64,000 bases of DNA from Anaerolineales bacterium (GCA_016789305.1 JAEURJ010000016.1:1-64000), one strand, 5' to 3'. Counted from the stretch's first letter, positions 42,109 to 51,419 are shown. A program made the numbers and translations. Notes: a model not told the origin generated them from the sequence alone.

Positions 42109-43059
42109 CTAGAGAGATTTAACTTTTAACCACAACGCAGGAATCTTGCTTAATTTTCCAAAGGTACTCAAGGAAGCACGACGGGAGAAAACATCATAGT
42201 CGTGCTTTTCGATGTCATCCAAAATGCCCTGGTAAAACACGGAGGCGGCGCCAATGGCAAGCTGCCCTTCTCTCTCAAGCATCTTCACGCCCTGCCAGGA
42301 TTCGGCGTACAACTGGCGAGTTCGGTCGATCTGGAATTTCATAAACTGACGCCAATTTTCTGTAACATTTCCTTCTGCAATATCAGATTCATGGATGCCA
42401 TAGAAGGCGAGTTCCTCGCGTGGCAGGTACAGGCGGCCGTTACGATGGTCCTCCCCCACATCACGCAGGATGTTGGTCATTTGCAGAGCAACGCCGAGTT
42501 TAATGGCGTAGGGAATTGCGTCGTGCTGATGATTGAAACCGACGATGTACATGCTCATCAAGCCAACTGTGGAAGCTACACCGTAGCAATATGTGGCAAG
42601 GTCGTCAAAGGTTTGATAGCGCGATTGATAAAGATCACGGGCCACACCGTCGATCAACTGCAGGGCGTAGTGGCGCGGGATATGGTACCGGGTGAGGGTA
42701 TCTGCCCATGCAGCGGCGACCAGATCATCGGTCGAGGCGGATGCGGTTTGTACGATCTCGCGCCAGTAATCCAACTCGAAGTCACGATCCTTTTTGGATT
42801 CGACTTCATCGACCACGTCATCCACAGTCCGACAAAAGGCGTAGAGTGCGCGGGCAGCAGCACGCTTCTCTTCAGGCAGAAGCCCGGAGGCGGCGTAAAA
42901 AGATTTGCTATGGGCCTTGGTGATCTGCGCAGCCTGCCGATAGGCTTTTTGAAGCACAGCATCGCCCGCCCAGTAAGAAAAAAACGGTCGTGGCGAAGGA
43001 TGCGGGGCGTGCCCGGCGAGGGCGAGAAGTTGGCTTTCCCAGTTGGCTTGTGCTTGCAT
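42109..43059 (-). CDS. crtB: Phytoene synthase CrtB
   Basis: It encodes 316 residues from the ATG at 43059, which has AAGGAG 5 bases upstream; the frame also has a GTG two codons earlier, inside that site. It condenses two geranylgeranyl diphosphates to phytoene. The two Asp-rich motifs bind the diphosphates through magnesium: RTVDDVVDE and NILRDVGEDHRNGRLYLP. FYAASGLLPEEKRAAARALYAFCR is the family start. It diverges from crtI across a region with paired promoters and an inverted repeat. Confidence 0.93.
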   Translation of the reverse strand: MQAQANWESQLLALAGHAPHPSPRPFFSYWAGDAVLQKAYRQAAQITKAHSKSFYAASGLLPEEKRAAARALYAFCRTVDDVVDEVESKKDRDFELDYWREIVQTASASTDDLVAAAWADTLTRYHIPRHYALQLIDGVARDLYQSRYQTFDDLATYCYGVASTVGLMSMYIVGFNHQHDAIPYAIKLGVALQMTNILRDVGEDHRNGRLYLPREELAFYGIHESDIAEGNVTENWRQFMKFQIDRTRQLYAESWQGVKMLEREGQLAIGAASVFYQGILDDIEKHDYDVFSRRASLSTFGKLSKIPALWLKVKSL

Positions 43060-43089
43060 GGTCACTCCTTGGATTGGTCTGATTTCCGA

Positions 43090-43172
43090 ATTTTACTGGA
43101 TTGCTCCATTTTGTCAAGGTTTTGCAAAGGAATATTATTTAAACCTTGACAAATTATGAACACCGTGTAGAA
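43090..43172. promoter_or_regulatory. Divergent crtB/crtI promoters with shared operator-like inverted repeat
   Basis: For crtB (minus): TTGACA at 43112-43117, 16 bases, TAAAAT at 43090-43095. For crtI (plus): TTGACA at 43145-43150, 16 bases, TAGAAT at 43167-43172. Both -35 boxes lie inside a perfect 11-base inverted repeat, TTGTCAAGGTT (43111-43121) and AACCTTGACAA (43141-43151). CarH/LitR-type MerR repressors are known to block such promoters in the dark, and one is encoded just downstream, so this is its likely binding region. Confidence 0.75.
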
Positions 43173-43229
43173 TACATTCAAGACAAATATGGTCGCAAAC
43201 CTGTGGCCACGAATAAACCAAGGAGCAAT

Positions 43230-44762
43230 ATGAACAAACCAACCGCTGTAGTCATCGGCGCGGGAATCGGTGGGATTGCCACCGCCGCCCGCCTCGCAAA
43301 AAATGGATATGACGTCACCGTCCTGGAAAAGAACGAACAGGCCGGCGGACGCTGCAACCAGATCATTCAGGACGGCCACCGCTTCGACATTGGCCCGACG
43401 CTGTTTCTGATGCCCGAGATTTGGGAGGAAACCTTTGCAGCGCTCGGCGAAAAGATGAGCGACCACCTCGACTTGCGCCGCATCGACCCGACCTACAAAG
43501 TCCGCTTCGACGACGGCTTGCAGTTGGAGTTGACCTCCAACATTGGCGACATGCAAACCCAGCTTGAGAAAGTCGAAAAGACCGCCTTTACCGGCTTCCT
43601 CAACTACATTGCCGAGGGCAGCAAACATTACAAAATCTCAGTTGAAAAATTTGTAGGTAGAAATTTCTACAACATCTTCGAATACTTCAGCCTGACCAAC
43701 CTGCCGTTGATCTTTCAATTGAAGGCGCTGGCCAAGCACTACAAAAATACGAGCCGCTTCTTCAAAGATGAAAGGCTCAAAGCTGCCTTCACTTTCCAAA
43801 ATATGTACCTGGGACTCAGCCCTTACGATGCTCCTGCCACCTACTCCCTGTTGCAATATACTGAACTCGCAGAAGGAGTTTGGTATCCGATGGGCGGACT
43901 GTATGCCGGCATCCAAGCCTATGTGAAGGTCGCTGAAAAATTAGGCGTGAAATTCATCTACAATGCCCCCGCCAAACGCATGAACGTTGAAAAGAACAGA
44001 GTAGTTTCCGTGGAGCTGGAAGATGGCCGCAAGTTTGACTCGGATATCTTCGTTGGAAATGCCGACCTGCCATACATCTACGATCAATTGCTCCCCGACC
44101 GCGCCGAGGCGAAGAAGCTCGACGAAAAACTCTATACTTGTTCCACCATCATGTTCTACTGGGCCGTGGACAAGGAATATTCGCAGATCGCTCATCACAA
44201 CGTATTTTTAGGCGGCGATTACAAAGCTTCCTTCGACCAGATCTTCAACGAACACAAGTTGCCCGAACAACCATCTTTCTACGTGCATGCTCCCACTCGC
44301 ACAGATAAATCCGCCGCCCCCGCCGGGCAGGACACGCTGTACGTGCTCGTCCCCGTCGGCCACCTGGATGAAAACGCCAAACAGGATTGGGATGCAATGG
44401 TCAACCGCGCACGCGAAACCGTCTTTGCCCGCCTCGAAAAGGAATTCGGCATCACCGACCTCAAGCAGCACATCAAGTTCGAGATCATTCACACCCCGAA
44501 GACCTGGAAGGAAAAGTTCAACCTCGTCAAAGGCTCCGCCTTCGGCCTGAGTCACAACTTCTGGCAGGTCGGCTATTTGCGTCCGCACAACCGCCACGCC
44601 AAATACAAGAATCTGTACTTCGCCGGCGCATCCACCCACCCTGGCACGGGACTGCCGATCGTGCTTCTTTCTGCTCGCTTAACAACTGAACGAATTCTCA
44701 AAGAAATGGGTACAATATCTGTGCAAAACATGAAGAACGCGGTCCTGGCCGCCACAGACTAA
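43230..44762 (+). CDS. crtI: Phytoene desaturase CrtI
   Basis: It encodes 510 residues from the ATG at 43230, preceded by AGGAG; a longer frame from 43146 lies on top of the promoter. It is an FAD enzyme that converts phytoene stepwise to lycopene or a related product. The dinucleotide motif VIGAGIGGIATAARLAKNGY is at the N-terminus, followed by AGGRCNQI and GHRFDIGPTLFLMP. The C-terminal carotenoid signature GASTHPGTGLPIVLLSARL is intact. It is the first gene of the long co-directional cluster up to 56635. Confidence 0.94.
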   Translation: MNKPTAVVIGAGIGGIATAARLAKNGYDVTVLEKNEQAGGRCNQIIQDGHRFDIGPTLFLMPEIWEETFAALGEKMSDHLDLRRIDPTYKVRFDDGLQLELTSNIGDMQTQLEKVEKTAFTGFLNYIAEGSKHYKISVEKFVGRNFYNIFEYFSLTNLPLIFQLKALAKHYKNTSRFFKDERLKAAFTFQNMYLGLSPYDAPATYSLLQYTELAEGVWYPMGGLYAGIQAYVKVAEKLGVKFIYNAPAKRMNVEKNRVVSVELEDGRKFDSDIFVGNADLPYIYDQLLPDRAEAKKLDEKLYTCSTIMFYWAVDKEYSQIAHHNVFLGGDYKASFDQIFNEHKLPEQPSFYVHAPTRTDKSAAPAGQDTLYVLVPVGHLDENAKQDWDAMVNRARETVFARLEKEFGITDLKQHIKFEIIHTPKTWKEKFNLVKGSAFGLSHNFWQVGYLRPHNRHAKYKNLYFAGASTHPGTGLPIVLLSARLTTERILKEMGTISVQNMKNAVLAATD

Positions 44763-44779
44763 TCCTTTCGGAGAATCAA

Positions 44780-46096
44780 ATGTCCCTGAGCAAGAATCCC
44801 GCCTTCAACCTAAAAGTCGTCCTGCACGAAACCGGCATCGCCGCAGATACCCTGCGCGCCTGGGAACGCAGGTATGGCCTCCCCTTACCTCAACGCACCG
44901 CAGGCGGGCACCGTTTGTACTCGCAATATGACATCGAGACGATCAGATGGCTATTGACCCGTCAGGCCGAGGGACTTTCGATCTCCCGTGCAGTGGATTT
45001 GTGGAACGAACACAACGCTTCCGGCGTGGACCCGTTGGCTGGTTTTGCGCCTTCAAATTTGACCTCCCTTTTAGCTGTTCCTGCCAACTTTGCATCCGAT
45101 ACAAATCTCGATTCCTTTCGTAGCCAATGGATCGCCTCGTGCATGAAATTCAGCGAATCCACTGCCGAGCAAATTTTGAATCAAGCATTCTCCATCTTCC
45201 CTGTCGAAGCGGTTTGCATGGAAATTCTGCAAAAAGGCATGGCGGAGATCGGCGGGCTTTGGTACGAAAACCGCGCCTCCGTCCAGCAGGAACATTTTTC
45301 CTCCAGCCTTGCCATGCGACGACTCGACGCCTTGTTGAGCGCGTCCCCTGCACCGACTCGTCCGCAAACGGTTTTGGTGGGCTGCCCTCCGGAAGAATGG
45401 CACACGTTTACTCCACTGCTCCTCTCGCTCTTCCTGCGCCGCCGCGGATTGAACGTCATTTACCTCGGCGCAAACGTCCCTGCCGAGCGATTTGAAGAAA
45501 CCATCTCCACAGTCAAGGCCGACCTGGTGATTCTCGTGGCACAAACGCTCACGACTGCTGCGACATTGCAAATCACAGCATTTTCTCTTTCGAATCAGAA
45601 GGTGCCTGTTTCATTCGGCGGACGTATCTTCAAGCAACATAAAAACCTGGTGGAATATTTGCCAGGCCACTATCTCGGCGACGCAGTGGAAACAGCGATC
45701 GAGCAAGTCGAACAATTATTGAAAAGCAAGGCGAAGCTCGCGGAAGTGAAGAGCGCTTCCCAAAAACACATCACAGCACTGCAGGCTTTCATTTCCCGCC
45801 GCCTGCAAATTGAAAACACGGTTAAGGAATCGATTCCGCCCCTTGCTGTCAGCCCGGATCATCTCACTACAGGGATTCATTTCCTCGGCGACAATATCAT
45901 CGCTGCGTTGCAATTTGGCGATATGGAACTTGTCACCAGCGAAGTCGAATGGTTGAAAACCCTGCTCCAATCCCATGAAAGACCGCCACAGGAACTGGCC
46001 GATTTCATGACGAACTACGCCCGTGCCGTTGACAAGCACATCAACGGACAGGGGCAACCGATCAAAGCCTGGCTCAACGCCCAGGCAGGCACCTAA
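44780..46096 (+). CDS. MerR-type regulator with B12-binding domain (CarH/LitR-like)
   Basis: It encodes 438 residues. The MerR winged helix (about 8-78) includes LRAWERRYGLPLPQRTAGGHRLY. A helical bundle contains the GLWYENRASVQQEH segment, with Trp followed nine residues later by Glu-His as in CarH. A Rossmann B12 domain (about 195-310) has PPEEWHTFT, whose His is the likely cobalt ligand. CarH and LitR bind adenosylcobalamin in the dark, repress carotenoid genes and fall apart in light. A C-terminal region of about 120 residues has no known match here. It lies 17 bases after crtI. Confidence 0.88.
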   Translation: MSLSKNPAFNLKVVLHETGIAADTLRAWERRYGLPLPQRTAGGHRLYSQYDIETIRWLLTRQAEGLSISRAVDLWNEHNASGVDPLAGFAPSNLTSLLAVPANFASDTNLDSFRSQWIASCMKFSESTAEQILNQAFSIFPVEAVCMEILQKGMAEIGGLWYENRASVQQEHFSSSLAMRRLDALLSASPAPTRPQTVLVGCPPEEWHTFTPLLLSLFLRRRGLNVIYLGANVPAERFEETISTVKADLVILVAQTLTTAATLQITAFSLSNQKVPVSFGGRIFKQHKNLVEYLPGHYLGDAVETAIEQVEQLLKSKAKLAEVKSASQKHITALQAFISRRLQIENTVKESIPPLAVSPDHLTTGIHFLGDNIIAALQFGDMELVTSEVEWLKTLLQSHERPPQELADFMTNYARAVDKHINGQGQPIKAWLNAQAGT

Positions 46097-46106
46097 AAGG
46101 AATTCC

Positions 46107-46940
46107 ATGATCCGTATCGTTACAGACAGCACATGCGATCTGCCGTTGGAAATCATAAAAAAATATTCAATTACAGTCATACCGCTTCACATCAACCAGG
46201 GTGAGAATAGTCATCGCGATGGGGTCGATCTCTCCCGCGAAGAGTTTTACACCCAACTGCCGGGTTATAACCCCTCGCCTTCCACATCCGCACCCGGCCC
46301 GGATGTATTTCTGGAAATATACAAACAACTGGCGGATGAAAATGTACAACAGATCATTTCCATTCATATTTCCGAAACCCTGAGTACCACGGTCAACTCG
46401 GCGCGGATTGCGGCGGAACAATTCACACGCATTCCGGTGACCGTGCTGGATTCCAGTCAGCTCAGCCTCGGTACGGGATTCCTTGTTGAGAAAGCCGCAC
46501 AACTGGCTGAGGCTGGTAAAAAAATCGAGGAAATAGTATCCAGCTTACAGGGAGTCATGAAGCGCACTTACGTCTTCGCCTCTCTCAAGACATTGGAGTA
46601 TCTGCGTCGCAGCGGACGGATGAATTTCGCCATCGCAAAATTTGGAGAACTGCTTCAGATCAAACCATTGCTTCATATGAACATGGGCAAAGCCACGGCG
46701 CACCGCACCCGCACTCAAAAACGTGCAACCCAGCAATTGATGGAATGGCTGGGCGAATATGCCCCTTATGAAAAATTGGCTATTTTACATGCCGGGGTTC
46801 TCGCCGAAGCCAAAGCACTTCATAAACAAGTTCTTTCATTTCTTCCACACGAAGAAATTCTGATCGTTCAAATTACACCCGTGCTTGGCGCACATCTCGG
46901 CATTGGAGCGCTTGGCTTCGCCTGTATTTCAAAGGAATAA
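46107..46940 (+). CDS. DegV-family fatty-acid-binding protein
   Basis: It encodes 277 residues from the ATG at 46107, with AAAAGG before it. DegV proteins bind a fatty acid and pass it to the fatty-acid kinase FakA; no FakA gene is visible here. Signatures are MIRIVTDSTCDLPLEI, the middle SSQLSLGTGFLVEKAAQL and RRSGRMNFAIAKFGELLQIKP. It is part of the carotenoid cluster run, so a link of membrane lipids with the light response is possible, which is inference. Confidence 0.9.
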   Translation: MIRIVTDSTCDLPLEIIKKYSITVIPLHINQGENSHRDGVDLSREEFYTQLPGYNPSPSTSAPGPDVFLEIYKQLADENVQQIISIHISETLSTTVNSARIAAEQFTRIPVTVLDSSQLSLGTGFLVEKAAQLAEAGKKIEEIVSSLQGVMKRTYVFASLKTLEYLRRSGRMNFAIAKFGELLQIKPLLHMNMGKATAHRTRTQKRATQQLMEWLGEYAPYEKLAILHAGVLAEAKALHKQVLSFLPHEEILIVQITPVLGAHLGIGALGFACISKE

Positions 46941-47270
46941 ATGATGAAAATTGCAAAGATGATCTCCGTCCTCGGCATGCTCGCCATGACCGCTGTATTG
47001 ATCTATGGTTTTACCGTTGGTGATTTTTTTGGAGAAGGCAGCAAACTGCTTGCCATGCCCTGGGGGATTGTTTCCCTCGTGGATTTATATACAGGCTTCA
47101 CACTCTTTTCATGCTGGATCATCTACCGTGAAAAATCCCTGCCCATCGCCATCGTTTGGACCATCGCCATGATGACTTTGGGATTCTTCGCTGGCAGCCT
47201 CTATTCGTTCATTGCCTTGCAAAACAGCGGCGGTGACTGGCGCAAATTCTGGCTTGGAAAACATGCTTAA
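46941..47270 (+). CDS. DUF1475-like integral membrane protein
   Basis: It encodes 109 residues with three membrane helices: about 6-25, 40-62 and 70-92. The sequence GFTVGDFFGEGSKLLAMPWGIVSLVDLYTGF resembles the DUF1475 group of small membrane proteins. A second ATG follows immediately at 46944. No function is known. Its end overlaps the next gene by 8 bases. It is the first of a set of four uncharacterised membrane proteins in this cluster. Confidence 0.7.
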   Translation: MMKIAKMISVLGMLAMTAVLIYGFTVGDFFGEGSKLLAMPWGIVSLVDLYTGFTLFSCWIIYREKSLPIAIVWTIAMMTLGFFAGSLYSFIALQNSGGDWRKFWLGKHA

Positions 47271-47937
47271 ATCACGCGAACTGCTCGACGAGTTCCGCAC
47301 CGTTTTTGCAGGGCAGAATTCTTTTCTGGATGCAATTCTGCCGCCGATCATCTTTCTTTTGGTCAACGGTTTGGCTGGTTTTCAAGCAGCAATGGGAAGC
47401 GCGCTGTTTGTTTCGGTTCTCTTCGCAATCGTGCGAATCATCCGAAAGCAATCTCTGCTGTATGCATTCACGGGAGTTGGAAGCGTCCTGGCCGCAATTG
47501 GGATCGTTTGGCTTTTGGGCAAGTCGGAGGGATTCTTTTTACCGGGACTCGTCAGCGGAAGCACGACTCTGCTATTAACCATCGCCAGCCTGTTGATCCG
47601 CCGCCCGATGGTGGCGTGGACCAGTTACCTCGCCCGCCGCTGGCCGTTGGATTGGTATTGGCATCCGCAAGTGCAGCCTGCCTACAGCGAAGTGACTTTC
47701 GTGTGGGCGCTATTTTTTGCGGCCCGTCTGCTTTTGCAGTTCTCATTCTTCGAGAGCAGCCAGGTCAATTCGCTGGCCATCATCAACTTTATTACGGGTT
47801 GGCCCGCCACCATTTTGCTTTTGATTTTCAGTTATTTATATGGGACGTGGCGACTCGCACAGCTACGCGGCCCCAGCGTGGAAGAATTTCGTAACGAAAC
47901 CCCAGCCCCGTGGCAAAGTCAACGACGCGGGTTTTGA
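47263..47937 (+). CDS. DUF3159-like integral membrane protein
   Basis: It encodes 224 residues from the ATG at 47263, chosen because LKSRELLDEFRTVFAGQNSFLDAILPPIIFLLVNGLAG is the usual start of this group; the earlier frame is inside the upstream gene. Four to six membrane helices are seen, with RPMVAWTSYLARRWPLDWYW in a cytoplasmic loop. No function is known. It overlaps its upstream neighbour by 8 bases and lies 17 bases before the next gene. Confidence 0.72.
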   Translation: MLKSRELLDEFRTVFAGQNSFLDAILPPIIFLLVNGLAGFQAAMGSALFVSVLFAIVRIIRKQSLLYAFTGVGSVLAAIGIVWLLGKSEGFFLPGLVSGSTTLLLTIASLLIRRPMVAWTSYLARRWPLDWYWHPQVQPAYSEVTFVWALFFAARLLLQFSFFESSQVNSLAIINFITGWPATILLLIFSYLYGTWRLAQLRGPSVEEFRNETPAPWQSQRRGF

Positions 47938-47954
47938 TAAAAAGGAGAAATATC

Positions 47955-48821
47955 ATGAAAGAATCACAATACAGATCATTCGCTGTTTTTATCATCCTCA
48001 TCATTGTGGGAGTTTTGGTCGCCTTGGCGGGGAGTCAAAACGGCAGTTTGGTTGCGGGCATTCCGGTATTCGCCTTGCTGGTCGGGCTGGCGTATGTCAT
48101 CCAATGGGTGGTGTTCATCCCCGCGTATAAATTTCAAACCGAGAAGTTCTTCGACATTACGGGAAGCATCACCTACATCACCCTTGTCGTTATTGCCATC
48201 CTGCTTAGCCCGCACATAGATGCACGCTCAATCCTATTGGCTGCGTTGGTCATCGTTTGGGCAATCCGTTTGGGAAGTTTTCTATTCCGCCGCATCCAAA
48301 AAGCAGGCAAGGATGATCGTTTTGACGAGATCAAACCTTCCTTTTTCCGTTTCCTCAATGTTTGGACGATCCAGGGGCTATGGGTAACGTTTACAGTTGC
48401 GGCGGCTTTGACTGCCATTACAACCACGGTCCGTAAAGAATTGGATGCATTTGCCATGGTCGGTCTGCTAATATGGGTTTTCGGCTTTGCCTTTGAAGCC
48501 ATCGCCGACTCACAAAAAAGTCGTTTCAATGCGGATCCAAATAATAAAGGAAAATTTATTCGAACCGGGTTATGGTCTCGATCCCGTCATCCCAACTACT
48601 TCGGCGAGATCGTGTTATGGATCGGGGTTGCCGTGATCGCCGCGCCTGTACTGCAAGGCTGGCAATGGGCAGCCATGATTTCGCCTATTTTTGTGACGCT
48701 GCTCCTGACCCGTATTAGCGGGATTCCCCTGCTGGAAAAGAAGGCGGATAAAAAATGGGGTGGACAGGCAGAGTACGAGACATATAAAAAGAATACGCCT
48801 GTATTAATTCCAAAATTGTAA
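47955..48821 (+). CDS. DUF1295 (steroid 5-alpha-reductase-like) membrane protein
   Basis: It encodes 288 residues from the ATG at 47955 with AAGGAG before it. About seven membrane helices are present, with the C-terminal SRHPNYFGEIVLWIGVAV typical of DUF1295 and related isoprenylcysteine methyltransferase/sterol reductase folds. It may reduce a double bond or modify an isoprenoid lipid. In this cluster an isoprenoid or carotenoid substrate would be plausible, but this is inference. Confidence 0.82.
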   Translation: MKESQYRSFAVFIILIIVGVLVALAGSQNGSLVAGIPVFALLVGLAYVIQWVVFIPAYKFQTEKFFDITGSITYITLVVIAILLSPHIDARSILLAALVIVWAIRLGSFLFRRIQKAGKDDRFDEIKPSFFRFLNVWTIQGLWVTFTVAAALTAITTTVRKELDAFAMVGLLIWVFGFAFEAIADSQKSRFNADPNNKGKFIRTGLWSRSRHPNYFGEIVLWIGVAVIAAPVLQGWQWAAMISPIFVTLLLTRISGIPLLEKKADKKWGGQAEYETYKKNTPVLIPKL

Positions 48822-48864
48822 TTCACCGTAAGGGCGGTGTAACCCCGTCCTGATTGGAGAAACC

Positions 48865-49212
48865 ATGTTCATCAAAATTCTACAAATCATTGCGGTTATC
48901 GCCACCATCCTGACGGGTCTTGTGTCCCTTGTTAACCCGCGCGGAATCGAAGGATTCACAGGGCTGACTGCTCCGGGTACACGCGGCATTACTGAAATCC
49001 GCGCGATACTCGGCGGTCTCTTTATCGGGCTGGGAATTGCCGTCTTTTTGCTCGGCACACGCGAGACATATCAAATGCTTGGCATCACATACCTTGCCAT
49101 GGGTGTGGTAAGACTCGTTTCCATCTTTTTGGATAAGTCCTCTGTGCAGTCCAACTGGATCAGTTTTGCAGTTGAGATCATCTTCGGCATTATTTTGTTG
49201 ATACCAGCATGA
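48865..49212 (+). CDS. DUF4345-like integral membrane protein
   Basis: It encodes 115 residues with four membrane helices. The sequence NPRGIEGFTGLTAPGTRGITEIRAILGGLFIGLGI matches the DUF4345 pattern with its conserved E-I-R-A segment. No function is known. Its stop overlaps a small downstream frame. It belongs to the co-directional carotenoid cluster. Confidence 0.75.
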   Translation: MFIKILQIIAVIATILTGLVSLVNPRGIEGFTGLTAPGTRGITEIRAILGGLFIGLGIAVFLLGTRETYQMLGITYLAMGVVRLVSIFLDKSSVQSNWISFAVEIIFGIILLIPA

Positions 49213-49301
49213 GCCTCGCCGAACTCAACAAGCCTGCGAACGAAGAAATATTGAATCTATTGGAAGCAATGAACAAGGAAATCTATGTCAATCAAAGATA
49301 A
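49209..49301 (+). CDS. Possible 30-residue small protein
   Basis: The ATG at 49209 overlaps the stop of the DUF4345 gene (ATGA). The frame encodes MSLAELNKPANEEILNLLEA and ten more residues before a stop inside the SDR gene. It is hydrophilic and could form one helix. It may be a genuine coupled small protein or only a bridge that carries ribosomes from one gene to the next. Evidence is positional only. Confidence 0.25.
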   Translation: MSLAELNKPANEEILNLLEAMNKEIYVNQR

Positions 49302-50142
49302 AGTCGTTGTAGTGACCGGCTCCACCCGTGGATATGGCTACGCCATCGCCGAATCTCTGCTCGAAGCAGGAGCAATTGTCGCGATCACTGGAAGAAGTCA
49401 AAAGGCCGTGGATGCTGCATTAAGCACACTTCAGCCCAAAGGTCGTGCGAGCGGGTTTGTGATGGATGTCTGCAAAGAGGAGCAAATCTACAAACTCGTC
49501 GAGGAAGTCATCAAAGAGTTTGGCAGCATCGATATTTGGGTCAACAACGCAGGTTATTCCAATGCAGCCGGCATGATGATCGAGATGGATCCGCAGGACG
49601 CATTGGATATGTTTATGTCCAACGATTTAGGCGTGTTGCGATGTACGCAGGCGATCATGCATTACATGCTGCCTCGCAAGCAGGGACTGCTTGTGAACAT
49701 TTACGGAAATGGAAGTTTCCTGCGCCCCGCATCCCCCACCGGACTTTATGGCGCAACGAAGGCGTGGATGACTTCTTTCACGCGCACACTGGCAAAAGAG
49801 CTCAAAGGCAGCGGTGTGCAAATTTTAGGCTTCAGCCCCGGCATGATGACCACGGATATGCTGACCAGCCCCAATGTAGTTGGCGAACGCGGAAAAGAAA
49901 TGCTGAAGAACTTCGGATTTGTGCTGCGCTTTCTCGGTCAACCAGCCAAATACGCTTCTGACAAATTGGTAAAAACCATTTCCAACAACCGCAAGGAATT
50001 TACTGAAGTCAAATTATTCAAACCGTGGACTCCCCTGCTTGGCTTGATCCGCGTAGGTTGGGAGAATCTAACCAACACCGGAAAAAGACCCGGGTTCGAA
50101 TTACATTATCAACCAGCATATAGATCCAAATATTTAAAATAA
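49285..50142 (+). CDS. Short-chain dehydrogenase/reductase
   Basis: It encodes 285 residues of classical SDR fold. The cofactor motif VTGSTRGYGYAIAESLLEAG is present, then NNAGYSNAAG and the catalytic YGATK (Tyr-x-x-x-Lys) with the preceding Ser-like position in NGSFLRPASP. A C-terminal extension after about residue 205 (FVLRFLGQPAKYASDKL) and a basic end suggest membrane association. The substrate is unknown; the location next to DUF1295 and carotenoid genes hints at isoprenoid chemistry. AAGGAAATCT lies before the ATG. Confidence 0.87.
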   Translation: MSIKDKVVVVTGSTRGYGYAIAESLLEAGAIVAITGRSQKAVDAALSTLQPKGRASGFVMDVCKEEQIYKLVEEVIKEFGSIDIWVNNAGYSNAAGMMIEMDPQDALDMFMSNDLGVLRCTQAIMHYMLPRKQGLLVNIYGNGSFLRPASPTGLYGATKAWMTSFTRTLAKELKGSGVQILGFSPGMMTTDMLTSPNVVGERGKEMLKNFGFVLRFLGQPAKYASDKLVKTISNNRKEFTEVKLFKPWTPLLGLIRVGWENLTNTGKRPGFELHYQPAYRSKYLK

Positions 50143-50149
50143 GGAATTC

Positions 50150-51370
50150 ATGAATAACAAACGTCTCTTCTCCATTATCCTGGTCGTATTTATTGACCTG
50201 CTCGGCTTCAGCCTGATCCTGCCGCTTCTGCCTTATTACGCGGAAACATTTAAAGCCAGTCAAACCGTGACCGGCATTTTGATCGCTTCCTACGCGCTGA
50301 TGCAATTGATCGGTGCGCCGATTCTTGGCCGTCTCTCCGACCGCTTCGGACGCCGCCCTGTTTTGCTGATCAGCGTCTTCGGCACTTTCATTGGCTTCCT
50401 GCTGCTCGGCTTTGCAAACGCGTTATGGATGCTCTTCGCCAGCCGCATTTTGGACGGCCTGACCGGCGGCAACTTAAGCGTTGCACAAGCCTACATCTCT
50501 GATGTGACTGACGAGAAAAGCCGCTCCAAAGGACTCGGCATGATCGGCGCCGCATTCGGCCTTGGCTTCATCATCGGCCCCGTCACCGGCGGATTGCTCA
50601 GCCAGTGGGGGTATGCGGTCCCAGCTTTTGCGGCCGCCGCAATTTCATTCATCAACCTGATCTTGATTTATGCATGGCTTCCTGAATCACTGACAGAAGA
50701 AAAGCGCAGCCAGATGACCGAAAAACGCCCGGCCGTTACGTTGAATGCGTTGTTGGTTGCTTTTCAACGTCCGTTTACAGGTTCGATCTTAATCACACGT
50801 TTTTTCTTTGGACTTGCATTCGCAATTCTTCAAACCATCTTCTCGTTATATACACTTGCAAAATTCAATCTCTCTGCGCGTGATACCGGTTTCGTATTAA
50901 CTTATGTTGGAGTGCTCTCTGTCGTCATGCAAGGTTTCCTTGTTGGTCGACTCACCAGTCGCTACCGCGAAGATCTGCTGATTGCGGTCTCCGCTGTCGT
51001 GATGGGCGTGGCCCTAATCGGTTGGGCATGGGCTCCTTCTGTGCTTTGGTTATATATCATCACCGCGCCGATCGCCCTCGCTGGCGGCCTGCTCAACACA
51101 TTGCTTTCCAGCATATTAACCAAAGCCGTGGCACCTCAGGAAATCGGCGGCATCCTCGGCCTCTCCGCTGCGGTTGAAAGCTCCACACGCATTATTGCCC
51201 CCATCCTCGGCGGTATTCTGCTGCAACAGATCGGAACCTGGGCACCCGGAGCATTCGGTGCTGTGTTGATGGTTGGTGTCAGCATATATGTTTACATCAA
51301 GATCTATAACCATCCGATCGTCACTGCATTCAAAGAAAATCGAGCCACACCTGTTCCCCTTTCGGATTAA
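50150..51370 (+). CDS. MFS transporter (TetA-like)
   Basis: It encodes 406 residues with 12 membrane helices. The first loop carries GRLSDRFGRRPVLLIS, the major-facilitator motif A, and QAYISDVTDEKSRSKGLGMIG follows as in TetA-type drug exporters. A central cytoplasmic loop begins ESLTEEKRSQMTEKRP. It exports an unknown small molecule using the proton gradient. It lies 7 bases after the SDR gene and is in the same operon. Confidence 0.88.
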   Translation: MNNKRLFSIILVVFIDLLGFSLILPLLPYYAETFKASQTVTGILIASYALMQLIGAPILGRLSDRFGRRPVLLISVFGTFIGFLLLGFANALWMLFASRILDGLTGGNLSVAQAYISDVTDEKSRSKGLGMIGAAFGLGFIIGPVTGGLLSQWGYAVPAFAAAAISFINLILIYAWLPESLTEEKRSQMTEKRPAVTLNALLVAFQRPFTGSILITRFFFGLAFAILQTIFSLYTLAKFNLSARDTGFVLTYVGVLSVVMQGFLVGRLTSRYREDLLIAVSAVVMGVALIGWAWAPSVLWLYIITAPIALAGGLLNTLLSSILTKAVAPQEIGGILGLSAAVESSTRIIAPILGGILLQQIGTWAPGAFGAVLMVGVSIYVYIKIYNHPIVTAFKENRATPVPLSD

Positions 51371-51419
51371 AAAACGCTTCTCTCTTAACTGTGTCCTGAT
51401 CCTGTAAAGGAGTTGAATC

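Noticed and set aside
42202..43149. 315-residue + strand frame over crtB
   Set aside because: crtB on the minus strand has both Asp-rich motifs and a good start; this frame would have to cross the crtB promoter region.
43066..43229. Cobalamin riboswitch in the crtI leader
   Set aside because: The leader is only about 50 bases, far too short for a B12 riboswitch, and no B12-box-like sequence is seen.
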